Shown: positions 22,536-32,943 of the stretch, one piece after another
How positions within the stretch are numbered: position 1 is the first letter of the stretch
How the letters are laid out: each line of letters begins with the position of its first letter
Assembly (NCBI RefSeq): GCF_029168945.1
Contig: NC_083610.1
Location: 51,787,429-51,851,428 of the forward strand
Source of the DNA: Cannabis sativa
Lineage: Eukaryota; Streptophyta; Magnoliopsida; Rosales; Cannabaceae
Reading direction: 5' to 3'
Length of the DNA: 64,000 nt
Notes under the pieces: model-generated
What the model saw: the letters and a program-made list of their open reading frames with translations, nothing else
What the model was told of the DNA's origin: nothing
The model's database searches: none
Made by a program: the position numbers and the translations under genes

Positions 22536-23477
22536 TTTTTTGATGAAACAGAAAGTTTGTATTGCTCACAACCAATTTTACAATCTAAAGGCACCAAACA
22601 AGGTCCTTAAACAGCTATAAACCAATGCAAATGAAAATGACATTCTAGCTCAATTACTATATATTCTATACCTCTTTGTACATGTCTTATCCTTTCCTTT
22701 TATTTACAATTGACTAAACCACATTTGGTCCATTTGTTGTACTTTCTTCGGCCAGTAGAGAGAGATTCTTTGCTTAACAGATGCTTTTGTTTGTTGCAGC
22801 AATTGATCGAGTTCCACCTATTTCCCTTCCCAGATTTTTGTGTTTTGTGCCCTCCAAATTGAGTACACTAACCCAGTAACAGAGGCAGCAAGGACTTGCT
22901 TCCTAAACTTGCTCATTTTAGCCCTCCCAATCCATCTGAACAATCGGGGCAGAGACACAGCAGTGGCATTCCACTGCAGCCAGTTTTTCACTGCTTGTAG
23001 GCAAGAAATTGCAACTCGACATTAAAAAAATAAGTGAGCACAGGTTTCAATATCTTGACAGCAAAGGATGCATCTGTCTTCCTCTGTAATTCCCATTTGA
23101 CAAAGCCTATCTCTTGTCTTCAACCTGTTTTGTACTGCAATCCAGGATATAAAACTATGTTTAGGTGTATTCAGGCGCTCCCAAACTTGTTGACTCCAAC
23201 TCACTTTGTCCCTTTGTGTTCGAAGAGCTTTGTACCCAGCAGCAACACTGTAGGGAGATAACTCATTGACATGTACCAGCTCTTTGAATTGGTCTTTAAG
23301 TGTAACCAATCTCCTCCAATACCAGCTTCCATGGCTAGGAGGCTGGTATTGCCACCAATTTTCATCTCGGATGTAAACACAATGAATCCATTTCAACCAA
23401 AGACTATCTTCTTTGTTTGAAATAGCCCATATGTACTTTCCAATGGCTGCCTTATTCCATTGATGAACCTTCTTAAA
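22536..23477 (-). mobile_element. 5'-truncated LINE inserted in D
   Basis: About 0.94 kb on the minus strand, with its poly(A) at the left end (T-run at 22536-22541). It is flanked by a 17-nt target duplication, ACTTCAACCAGTAAGTT (22519-22535) and ACTTCAAACAGTAAGTT (23478-23494), one mismatch. The coding part is the ORF2 tail: IGKYIWAISNKEDSLWLKWI, then the zinc-binding RT domain (CILCCQDIETCAHLFF) at 23470-23020, then a C-terminal stretch. A frameshift follows HLFF near 23022. The family is the same kind as the LINE at 9942 but a different copy. Confidence 0.85.
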
Positions 23478-23715
23478 ACTTCAAACAGTAAGTTGCTTTC
23501 TTCTTTTTCATGCTTGTTACATTGTGTGGATTTGTTACTTAGTTTGTTGGTATCGTTGTCATCTCATCTTATTTTGGTAGTTTTTTAGGGTTAAACTACA
23601 TCAAGGTCGATAGCAGGGTTCAGGAAACATGTAGGTTGTTTAAGATCTCCAACTCATTACCTTCGGGTTTGATAAAATTCTTTCTAAGGATTGTGACTAC
23701 TTTTTGCCTGCAGCA

Positions 23716-26311
23716 ATGTCCCACTCTGGTTCAAGAATTTATCATCCAGAAGTTTTAGAGTTTGAGTTTCCTACAGAATCAACCATCCCATATAAACCCA
23801 ACCCTTATAAATCCACCTCCAAATTATGGTTGAACGATACTAGGGTTAGGGAACACGTAGTGAGAACCCACCACGAAGATATTGCTAGTCGCTAGAGGCG
23901 TTTCTTGCAAGAAATCTCCGAAGGCAAATGCTGATTCTTGGGAGAAGCAGCCTGGCCAGAACTTTCTAGCGTGTGCTTTATTCATCTGGCAAGGCCTTTG
24001 TTTTTACCCAATGTCACGATTGTTTTGAAATTAGGCCCACCAAGCCATGTACATCAAAGACTCCCCAAGACCCCAATGTCACCTTTGAGGCTGAGTTAAT
24101 AGAATCGAAAGTGCGGTCTATCTCAGGCTACACGGGCGAGATGCTGAAGACCTGCGGGATCAAACTTGGACAATCATGCCAAGTTAGATCAGTATAGGAG
24201 AGTGAGTTCAGTTGTTACCCCGTGTGCATTTTTGAAGCAGTAACCTGGGGACCACTGGTGAGACTAGTACTAGTGGTTCGGCTGGTATGGGCGCCTCGAG
24301 CCTTGAGCATATCAGTGCAGGAGCCACGCTTCCTCTTAGAGATTACTTCAACGACTACATAAATTGCATTGGAGTTGCCCCATTCAAGTTGACTTTCATC
24401 TCCTACAGGATTCTCGGTAGTTTGAAAGTCTTATACAGAATTTTGAACTAGGGGTGTCCCACACCAGTAGAGATTGAGTATCTTTACTCAGTTAAGGCCG
24501 TTCCGTCAAGGAAGAACGTCGAAGGGGAATTTTTCTATCTCGGTACTCATTCTAGCAAGCCTAAAATTATGGTATACTTGCCAAATAAAGTATCCTTCAA
24601 GAACAAATTCTTCTGGACATATGATCTTTTCCCCATCGACACAACCACGTTTCACAAACTTCATTAGTGATTGTTCTCTTCTTTCTCATTTATATCAATG
24701 TTTGTTTTTCAAGTTTTTGACCAATGTTTTATTTTTACAGCTCTCTTGACGAGGCCTACTTCTACCCTTGAGATGGTCAGTAGGCACATGCGCTTTATAA
24801 CTTTTCCCTACGGTCTTCGGTCATGCGTTTTCCTGTTAAGCGAGGCCAACCTGCGATCGATGGGCCTTGTTACTGATAAGGAATATACTTGTGATTACAA
24901 GATTCCTAAGTATTCTTCTTTGCAGCAGATTACTGTTGCGACTGAGGACAAGGCCTTGGATCGCTTGGCTCAAGGATGATACCTTCAAAAAACTTCCCCT
25001 CAGGAATCCGATGAAGGAGCATCCCGAGGTAATCAATGTGGTTGGTCTCCCACTATACTTAGGGCTGAACGTAGTACATTAGTCACCTTCCAAGACTCAT
25101 TTCTTAATTTTTATATTTGGAATTCCCTTCTTGTGGACTACATTGCTCATAAGTTTGACAGCTGGTATCCTAGATTCCACGTCCAGGTTAACTGTAACGA
25201 GTCATATTATGGTATAGCTGAGCAATACGGTACTATGGATGATAGGACAGGTCACATATATGTGAGATGGGATTTAGAACCAATTGAGCCTTTTGATTTA
25301 TTCAAGATTATAGGCTGTAGGGATTTTAATGGATATTATATTCCTCCCTTTTTCATCAGCCTTCTTAATAATTGTAACATTTTGTCTTGTTTTGCAGACA
25401 TGGATTATGAAGATATCATGGACCAGAAGGGGAAGAAATGGGGAACCAACCCTGGGGTCCCTACAGTTGCTAAAGTGGTTCCTCCCAAGAGGCAAAGGAA
25501 AACCACTGCCCATAAGAAGAAATCACTTGCCAAGCCCATCGATCTTGAGGCCTCTGACAATGAGATCCAATAATAAGTTCCTCCTCCAATCGTTTCTGAT
25601 GCCAATGCTCCTCGTCCCGAGGCAACCCCTGCTACTGATTCTTCGAGCAAGGCCATTGAGACCTTGTCGCTGCAGCAGGAGAGGTCGGGTCTCAATTTGC
25701 CCAAGCATATGGAGTTGCCTGTTGGCTTAAACTTCAAACTCTTCTTCCCCCTGATTGGGATTTTCTCAATCTTAGGAGTCCAAAAGAGATGCTTTCAAAG
25801 AGCTTGGACTATAACTTCATGGTACGTTGGCTTTGTTATTATAATTATATTATTCTTTTTATACCTCTATCATATTCATCTATTTCCAATTCTCCAAGCT
25901 TTTTTTGCTTCCAATCGACTATTCTTTGAGCGGCTCGAATACTTGGAGGGCAAGGTCCAAAAATTACTATCCTAATGCAAGGTTGTGAGTAAGCATCAGA
26001 ATGACGCCCAACAAGAAAATAAACGTCTTATGCAAGAAGCCGAGAAAGCAAAGGAGGAAGCCGAGAAGGCAAAAGAGGAAGCCGAGAACACCGTCAAAGC
26101 CCAAGCCGATGAGTTTGAGAAGAAGCTTGCTGAAAAAGAAGTCGAGATCGTAGAACGATGCGACAAGGTTGGTTTTTGCACCGTGTATTGGGCCTGGATG
26201 GCGAACAATAATATGGACACTAGCTTCTTAGAGGAGAAGGAAGAGAAAACTTTAGCTCTTTACGAGAAGACCAGGATGGAGGAAGAAGATGGCGAGGTCG
26301 AGGAAGAATAA
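23716..26311 (+). pseudogene. Antisense ORF of gypsy D, spliced and decayed
   Basis: Plus-strand ORF opposite to gag. The start ATG at 23716 (MSHSGSRIYHPEVLEFEFP) follows a splice acceptor TTTTTGCCTGCAG ending at 23713. The Transposase_28-like domain lies at about 24310-24665 (FNDYINCIGVAPFKL, then PTPVEIEYLYSVKAVPSRKN). Further acceptors are visible: TTTTTACAG ending 24740 and TTGTTTTGCAG ending 25398. Next come a segment with WYPRFHVQVNCNESYYG, a basic stretch (PKRQRKTTAHKKKS, about 25490-25535), and a coiled coil rich in AEKAKEEAEKAKEEAE (25985-26170), ending in an acidic tail at 26311. Stops (23893, 24197, 24450, 24979) and shifted frames show that it no longer makes one protein. Domain order matches E. 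Role unknown. Confidence 0.65.
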
Positions 26312-27642
26312 GAAGAAGATCTGTCCAAGTCTCTCAGCATGTAGACTTGGTTATTTATTTATCTCCCTTTTCCCCTTTTTTTTTTAAAAAAATGGCCTTT
26401 TGGCCAAGAGAATGGTGTGCCCCTGGCGACACTTTTCGTAAAGACAGATTTGTAAAGTTGGATTGCCAACTTTGCTTTTCATACTTTTAAGTTTAAACTT
26501 TAATATGTTGATGATTGTTTGCGTTTCATTCACAATTTAAACAATCACATGCATAAAGTTTATTAGGGGTTTCCATTGCTTTGCATTTTCCTCTGATGTT
26601 AAGCAGTTAATTTCCTACTTTACGCACGAACAACTTATATGCCCGACCCTCAACCCATCATTGATTCCACGTCGCGATCATCAGAAATGATCTTATTTTA
26701 AGCAAACTCAAATATATTTTTAATGAACTTGTCATTTTGTATATATTTTCATTACTTACATGAGTAGTTAGATCTTCTACCCACGTGTTAGGTTTGAGTA
26801 TTTTTTCAAGACACCTTGACATCTCGTTAAATACTTTCCCTTAGTGCGAGCTGTTAGTATTCAGCTTTATGCGCTAAACATAACTTTTGATTTTCCTTTC
26901 TCGTCAGATAGGTTTTAAACCAAAAATTATATTTGTTTGATCCCTTTCTTGTGAGAAAGGTTTGATCAAGGCATTATAACGATTTGACCCCTCTTTCGTC
27001 AAAAAGGTTTGGTTAGGGAGTTATAACAGTTCGACCGCTCTTTCGTCAAAAAGGTTTGGTCGAAGACCTTTTAAAAAGTTTTAAAAAAAATTATCTTTTG
27101 AAATGATGGGTTTGCATTGTACTATGTATTTCCAGATTAATTTCGGTTAATTTTAAAGGGTTTACGCTTTATAATTACTTGTTTGAAACAAATGATTATT
27201 TTATTCACAACTGAAGTTCAAAATATTTCATTAGCAATGTGATTTACAATCATTAATCTCATAAGAACTTCTCCAGTTCAATCATTTATTTTATCAATCT
27301 TCCAGGAGCATCTGGTTTTGATAAAATATGTTTTGATGTTCAGGGTCAATCCCTAACATACTCCCACAATTGTTTCAATATCCAGAGTCAATCCCTAACA
27401 TATCTTGGGGTTCCAGGTGAAATAATCCTGGTTTTAGTTGTTTGTCTTTGACTGCTACTGGTTGACGACCAGCTTTCCACGTGGCAGTTTGATATGGCAA
27501 CCATAGTGGGCCGATATCTACTCACGTCACAATTCTTTTACAAAATTTCTTTACCGTATTAACTGCCCCTTGTATTCTTGTGACTCGCACCCTCTAGAGA
27601 TAACCGAGGTGTCCCTTCCTCCACAGAGGAGGGTTATAATCC
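26312..27642. other. D: non-coding stretch between antisense ORF and gag
   Basis: 1.3 kb with no readable pol. It holds a tandem repeat (26936-27070) and otherwise nothing I recognise. This is where an autonomous element would carry protease to integrase, so it marks the deletion. Confidence 0.6.
26936..27070. repeat. 47-bp tandem repeat, three units
   Basis: Units at 26936-26982, 26983-27029 and 27030-27070, each like TTTGACCCCTCTTTCGTCAA plus AAAGGTTTGGT and TTATAACA. A fourth, weak copy is near 26895-26920. The first unit holds a perfect stem CCTTTCT-TGTG-AGAAAGG; the others have imperfect versions. Confidence 0.7.
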
Positions 27643-28690
27643 CTAGTCGCTCGAGTTATTGGGTAGATTGAGCTGATCATGGACATCGTCCAACCCCTTT
27701 ACATATCTTTGAAAGTGTCCTTGTGATATGAGACCTTCTATCTCATCTTTCAGCTGACGACACTCTTTCGCGGTATGAACAATATCCCCATGATATTCAC
27801 ACCGTTTAGTTGGATCCCTTTTACGGCTCGCATGTTTCATTGGTTTTGGCTCACTAAAAATGACTTCTTGTGCATGTGCGAGGTAGATATTTTCCCGAGT
27901 TTCATTGAGCTCGGTATATTTAGCATAAAGAGGGATATATTTGTTGTGTTTCTTATCCTTGGGCAGCCTTTTGGAATCTTTTTTTTTTCTTTGATCCTGA
28001 AGCTTTCGATTCAAATTCTCCAACAGAATCATATCTCGATTGTCTTCTAGATTTCATGACTTGATGCTTTTTGAACTTATTTTCCAACTCGTCCATTCGT
28101 AAATGGAGGGAATCCTTTTGTTTTGGACCGAGTTGTTGACGAAGATATAACTTCTTCAAGTTTTGATGCTCTCTCAGGTCACTCCTGTCGTGACTGCGGT
28201 CGAACTTTGCTTTTCCCCTTAAGGTTTGATTCACTTTGCTCTCCCTATAATATTTTGTGCGAGTTTCTTTTTGACGAACTTGAAGAGAGGGTTGGTGATT
28301 TACGTTTGATGTTCCACATATCCCAGGCTGTGTCCCTAGATTTTCCTCAGTTTCCTCAGGTTTCATCTCCTGAGAGTTCTGAGTATATCTCTCGGTTGTC
28401 TCCTGCCCCATAGTTTTCGAGTTGTGAGGTTTGCCTCGTGAGTCTCTTCTCCCAAGGTCAGGTTGATTTTGGGTACTACTCTCCCGCGCTACCCTTACTG
28501 CGGCTATTTCAGACTCTAATTTGGCATTTTCTTGGTTTGCTTCCTCCAATCGATGCCTAAGATGGAAATTTTCTAATTCCACGATTGGTATGTACCTGGT
28601 TGTGTCGTAGGCGCCATCCTCATCAACCTGGTTAGGAAGTGACCAGTTGTTGTTTACCCAAGGTCCATCAAGCCAGGGACCCCAATACAT
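27643..28690 (-). pseudogene. gag: Partial Gag of gypsy D
   Basis: Starts near 28690 with MYWGPWLDGPWVNNNW, then a coiled-coil region (ELENFHLRHRLEEANQENAK), typical of the Tat-type Gag N terminus. After 28032 the frame shifts and continues with the nucleocapsid motif KRCEYHGDIVHTAKECRQL, followed by EIEGLISQGHFQRYV. The roughly 200-residue capsid core usually found between these two parts (present in E as YLEKFNTIIEV to FKRFNAEV) is absent. It could not build a normal particle alone. The frame ends at 27643 without entering protease. Confidence 0.75.
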
Positions 28691-28855
28691 GGTTTTCCCA
28701 GGGCTTGCAGTCTATTCATGTGATGACTCAATAGATCCCTGAGGACTCAATGGCTCTTATCCAGGGCGATGACTGATTCCTTCATGAGAAGTATTATCTT
28801 CAGCATCATCCATTATTTTTATGTCAGGAGGCTTTTTTTGAGCTTTTTCACAGAC

Positions 28856-28877
28856 GCTCTCAATGAAAGCACCAAAC
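28856..28877 (-). other. Primer binding site of element D
   Basis: Reversed GTTTGGTGCTTTCATTGAG, adjoining the 5' LTR. E has the related TTTGGTGCCGTCTGTGGGAA, the usual form in plant Tat elements; D differs after GGTGC. Confidence 0.6.
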
Positions 28878-29792
28878 TGTTAATGCAGATTTTCATTAAC
28901 TAATTTGAGCCTCACAGTGGTGATTTCACACAAAAAATATAAAAGCTATAAATATAAAAATATGAACACAGGGTTTTTTACGTGGTTTTTGCAGTAAAAA
29001 TTCTACATAGTCCACGAGTCAATCTTATTCAGATTTTTGATTATTTCTTAGGGCCTCCCTTGTATGAGTTTTTTCATCCCCTTTTTCATCTTATTTGCCA
29101 CTATTTATAATTACATAGTGGGCAGTAAATTACAAAAGTTGATTGTAATCTTTACAGCAATTATTCCTTCAAATCATGGGATTTGATTACAAATCACGCT
29201 AAGTAAATGCAGTTTTTATTTATAATTCACACAGCTGTGAGTATCTCGCTTTTATTAGACCGAGATGAATGCATATTTAAGATATAAGGTAAACGTTATC
29301 TTATGGGGATGCCTCGCTGAGAATGGAACCGAGTTAACTTTGATGGTGAGCTCGTGTTCGTCATATAACTTCTCGAGGTTGAAATTGTTCTAATTCTGAT
29401 AACTATAGTTTCTGGTGTGGAGATGATCTTTCTTGCATGCGTGCTATCCATCACCTTGACCTCCCAAACTATTTATACTTACTTTGTATATAATGTGATA
29501 TACGCTAAGAGTTTTTATCGTTATTGTATCTCTTGCACCTCACAAGGTTAATGCCTCGTCATGCACACTTGCACTCACTTGGTTTCTCGTCGATAAATAA
29601 ATTAGCAGTTCGTACATTTCTGTCTCGCATAAGACTTCTTAGCCAACCAAGTTATAAACATACTCTACAAATTGTGCTTCTAACGAGTTGTTCCATGCCA
29701 AGTGTACTTACGATTGCATGTTTGAGTTCTTTTTTCTTCCCCGCTCGACACGTATCCTCTTCTGATGTGCTTACCGAATTTAAGGTATAACA
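28878..29792 (-). repeat. 5' LTR of element D (915 bp)
   Basis: TGTTAATGCAG to GGTATAACA on the plus strand. Reverse TATA box TATAAATAGTGG near 29098-29110. Followed by the right TCATT target duplication. Confidence 0.85.
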
Positions 29793-30111
29793 TCATTCCA
29801 TAGGATCAAAAGCAAATGGCCTTTTTTTTGTCCATTTACCACACAGATTCAGGGCGGACCAGCGTGGGCGAGGGAAATCTCCCTCTCCTGCTACTCACAG
29901 ACTGGCTATCCTTAATAGTAGGCTCATCTTCGGTGATGGTTTCTAAAACCTCCACAAGCTGAGGCGTTACTACGAGGATTCTGGATTGATCTCTTCCCCA
30001 AAAAAAACTTTTTGCAACTTGAACAGATTCTCCTACGATGGACATGGTTATGTCTGCAAGGGGGTCTTGGTTAAAATCTATGGAAGAAAAGGAGGGATTT
30101 ATTACACACAA
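29793..30111 (-). pseudogene. Antisense ORF of gypsy I, N-terminal part
   Basis: An open minus-strand frame (MCVINPSFSSIDFNQDPLAD) that ends where D is inserted; the continuation is at 21120. The acidic, Ser-rich composition (ETITEDEPTIKDSQS) resembles the N terminus of the antisense ORF in E. Assignment rests on position and composition. Confidence 0.5.
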
Positions 30112-30884
30112 TCTCGTTGTACTATCTCAGTGTGGTGCTGGCCCTAAACTAAGCTAAAATCTTTCTTACCCTAAAAAGAAAATGCCAAGGAGAAGTAGAC
30201 GATTCGAAAAAGTTCCCTCGAAAACTCCGTAGCCAGTCAATGCAACAGTCGCAGGTAGCCTGAAACTTAAATGTTCACTCCAACGAAGAATTTTACTAGT
30301 TCATTAAAAGGGGAGAAGCGTTTGGAAAATGCTCCGTGCAGATGACGAGTAGACACGGAATCAGACCCTATATTTCTTTCTGCATGCAAAAGAGAATAAG
30401 AAGAGGGAAAAAGAAAAGAAGTTGAAGTTACAGAGAAAAAGTGAAGCTTTCAATAAAAAGGATAAAAAATAGTAATACCCCTACAGATAGTATTTATTTC
30501 AAAAAGAGAAAGGGCTCTGCAAGATCAACGACTTGGAGAGGTTACAAAGAATCTGATGTCTAGGGGAACGAGGGGTCCCATATGATGATCCTAGGATCCA
30601 CAAAAATATCAAGGTCATTTTCCTCATGTCAATCAGTAGTCAGAGGCACTCCTTCTTTCTTGGTAAGCACACTTTTCCATATATAAAGAGGTGCAGTGAA
30701 CACCTACAAGCATACTGCATGGTTTCCATGCAAAAGGAAGTAAATTCAAAGAATATCCTTCAAAGGATACAACTCATTTGGGAAGGTGTCCGTGATCGCG
30801 AAATTGAAGCACGTGTTCGCGATCAACATTTAAGACAATAGTAAACTTCCAGGACCCTAGGGATCTCGAAAGCTGGGGGGTAAA
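30112..30884. other. I: antisense promoter region and purine tract
   Basis: Non-coding. A reverse-strand TATA candidate (CTTTATATATGG) lies at 30677-30688, about 570 bp before the antisense ORF start. At 30868-30884 GAAAGCTGGGGGGTAAA is the purine tract before the 3' LTR, which places element I on the plus strand. Confidence 0.5.
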
Positions 30885-31063
30885 TGTTATCTAAATTTTC
30901 CTCTACCAGACACGTGGCACGATCAGGGTAGGGACACGATTTCCGCATAGGGCACCCGAGAGAATCAAAAGAAATGACTCCTAGACCCAGGATTCATTTT
31001 GAGGTAACAACTTACGGGAACATTCTCCTTTAGCGATACATGTTTCAAAAACCAGGGACACAC
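30885..31063 (+). repeat. 3' LTR of gypsy I, first part
   Basis: Starts TGTTATCTAAATTTTCC after the purine tract and is cut at 31063 by element B. The rest is taken to be 40895-41519 because the outer ends TGTTA and TAACA match. Confidence 0.55.
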
Positions 31064-32929
31064 TGTTGGAATTATTTTACCAGGATCTTAGATCTACTCA
31101 CAAGTATGTTGATTTAACAACCTAAATATGAACATCTAAAACGATGGAAAATTAAACACATAAAAGTAAGAGAAATCTTTCATTGGGTGCAGCGGAATAT
31201 ATGTCTCCTCCCACTCAGATATCTAACCCTTGATTCCTTTCTGTCGCAGAGTATAATCAAGATCTGAGCCCGAATGTCCTTCTTTGTTGAATCTGAATTC
31301 TACACAGCCTTCCTCACTATGATTAAGGTATTACTTGATGTGTGTGGGCACTACTATATCACTTAGAAAATTTCGAAAACAGAGAAGATAGAGAGTGAGA
31401 GAGTGGCGGCTTGAGCAAAGTTTTTGTGTGAGAGAAAATTCTGTCAAAGTGTTACAGAAACTGAAGCCTTTACCTTCTATTTATAGAAGACCACATAGGG
31501 CTATGGTTGAATTACTTGGCATTAAAAAATTGAAAAATCAATGGGTAAAGGGAAGCAAAGTGGCCGGCCTACGCATTGTGGAAACAAGGCTTTCCACTTT
31601 TCCAACTTTCCTTTTCCTACATTGCTAGTTTCCTATTTTGTCAAAAACTGTCAATTCCTTTATTCAACCACATAAATGTCAAATCTAATTATTTAATAAT
31701 TAAAATTAATTATCAAATAATATATTGTCATTTATTTATTAATAATAAAACTAATTAAAGTTTCCCAATTAATAAATATACCCTTCAAATTCTCTATTTA
31801 CTGTTTTGCCCTTAAAAAGTGATAAATTATCAAATAGACACAGTCTAACTTGAGAATTATAATTGATTAATTAAAATCAATTAGATGAGTCTTACAAGTA
31901 ATATTGTCTCAACTAGTGAGGGGACCATGGGTCTATATATCCGAGCTTCCAATAAGCAGATCAAGAATTTACTACTTAAATTCACTAACTTATTAATTCT
32001 TCGTTGAATCCACGCATAGAACTTAGAATTGCACTCTCAGTTATATAGATCGCTCTATATGTTCCAACATATAGACACGTCATTAGTTATCCATTGTTAT
32101 AATCCTAATTTGATCAATGATCCTTTATATGGATGATTTACATTGTAAAGGGATTTAATTACCGTAACACCCTACAATGTATTTTATCCTTAAAACACTT
32201 AACCCTGTATAAATGATATTTAAGCTAAGTGAAATGAGTACTCCACCATTTATCTTCGTTTGGTTAAGCTCGAAGGAAATCATCCTTTGCTTACTATTCG
32301 CGAGATAGAAGCTATAGATTCCATGTTTATGGTAGCGCTCCCACGCAATTGCACTACCGTGTTCCCAAAATGTACGTATCACCCTGACCCAAAAGTAGGC
32401 TTAACTAACAAATCAAAGAACACGAATAATACTTTTGAGATTGAACCTAACCATATCAGGATTTAGATCATTTGATCTAGGATCAACTTAGTGATATTGA
32501 ATTGAATAGATTTTACGATAAGTTTTATAAATCTATTTCAAAGTTCAATATCGGTCCATTCCAATGCATACTCCATGCATCCAACCCAAGCTTTACTTTA
32601 ACCAATGTTCTAGAAAGAACACAGCATTTCTCCAAATGTAAGTAAAACTCTGCTGTAGATTGTCATATTAGTAAAACCCAGTGTTCTGATTAATCTAGGA
32701 ATCCTTTATTCACATCGTCATGTTTACTTTCCACTCTGTTGACAACATAATAAACATGATCAAGTATGTGAAAAGGGTTTGAATGAATTTATAAATCAAA
32801 TAGACAAACAATTGATAAGGTGAACCAAAATATACACAAATGAATGAAAAATACTTCTGTTACTTTATTGATATTGAATAATCTGGATTACATTGAAATG
32901 GGGTTTTATTTAGGGCATAAAACCCAACA
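31064..32929 (-). repeat. 3' LTR of element B (1866 bp)
   Basis: TGTTGGAATTATTTTACC to AAACCCAACA on the plus strand. Reverse TATA box CTATAAATAGAAG near 31476-31488. In this copy the U5 splice-donor-like GTAAG reads GAAAG. Confidence 0.9.
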
Positions 32930-32940
32930 AACTCCCACTT
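32930..32940 (-). other. Polypurine tract of element B
   Basis: AACTCCCACTT, reversed AAGTGGGAGTT, next to the 3' LTR; the same tract as in A. Confidence 0.75.
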
Positions 32941-32943
32941 GCA

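Larger units (their letters stand above)
21121..29792 (-). mobile_element. Gypsy element D, pol-less, with antisense ORF
   Basis: A minus-strand element bounded by LTRs 21121-22061 and 28878-29792, with a perfect 5-bp target duplication TCATT (21116-21120 and 29793-29797). It interrupts the antisense ORF of I. The 5' side (right) has a primer site and a partial gag (27643-28690); the 3' side (left) has a purine tract (22062-22073). The plus strand carries a spliced antisense ORF (23716-26311). No protease, RT, RNase H or integrase can be read, and the gag capsid core is also missing. D is a deleted, non-autonomous derivative that still transposed, as the clean TSD shows. A LINE later inserted at 22536-23477. 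Confidence 0.85.

Noticed and set aside
29524..29790. 88-aa ORF present in both LTRs of D (also 21778-22053)
   Set aside because: Recurs only because the LTR is repeated; opposite to element sense and contains the LTR terminus.
31395..31628. 77-aa ORF in both LTRs of B (also 39305-39595)
   Set aside because: Antisense reading through LTR promoter sequence; repeated only with the LTR.
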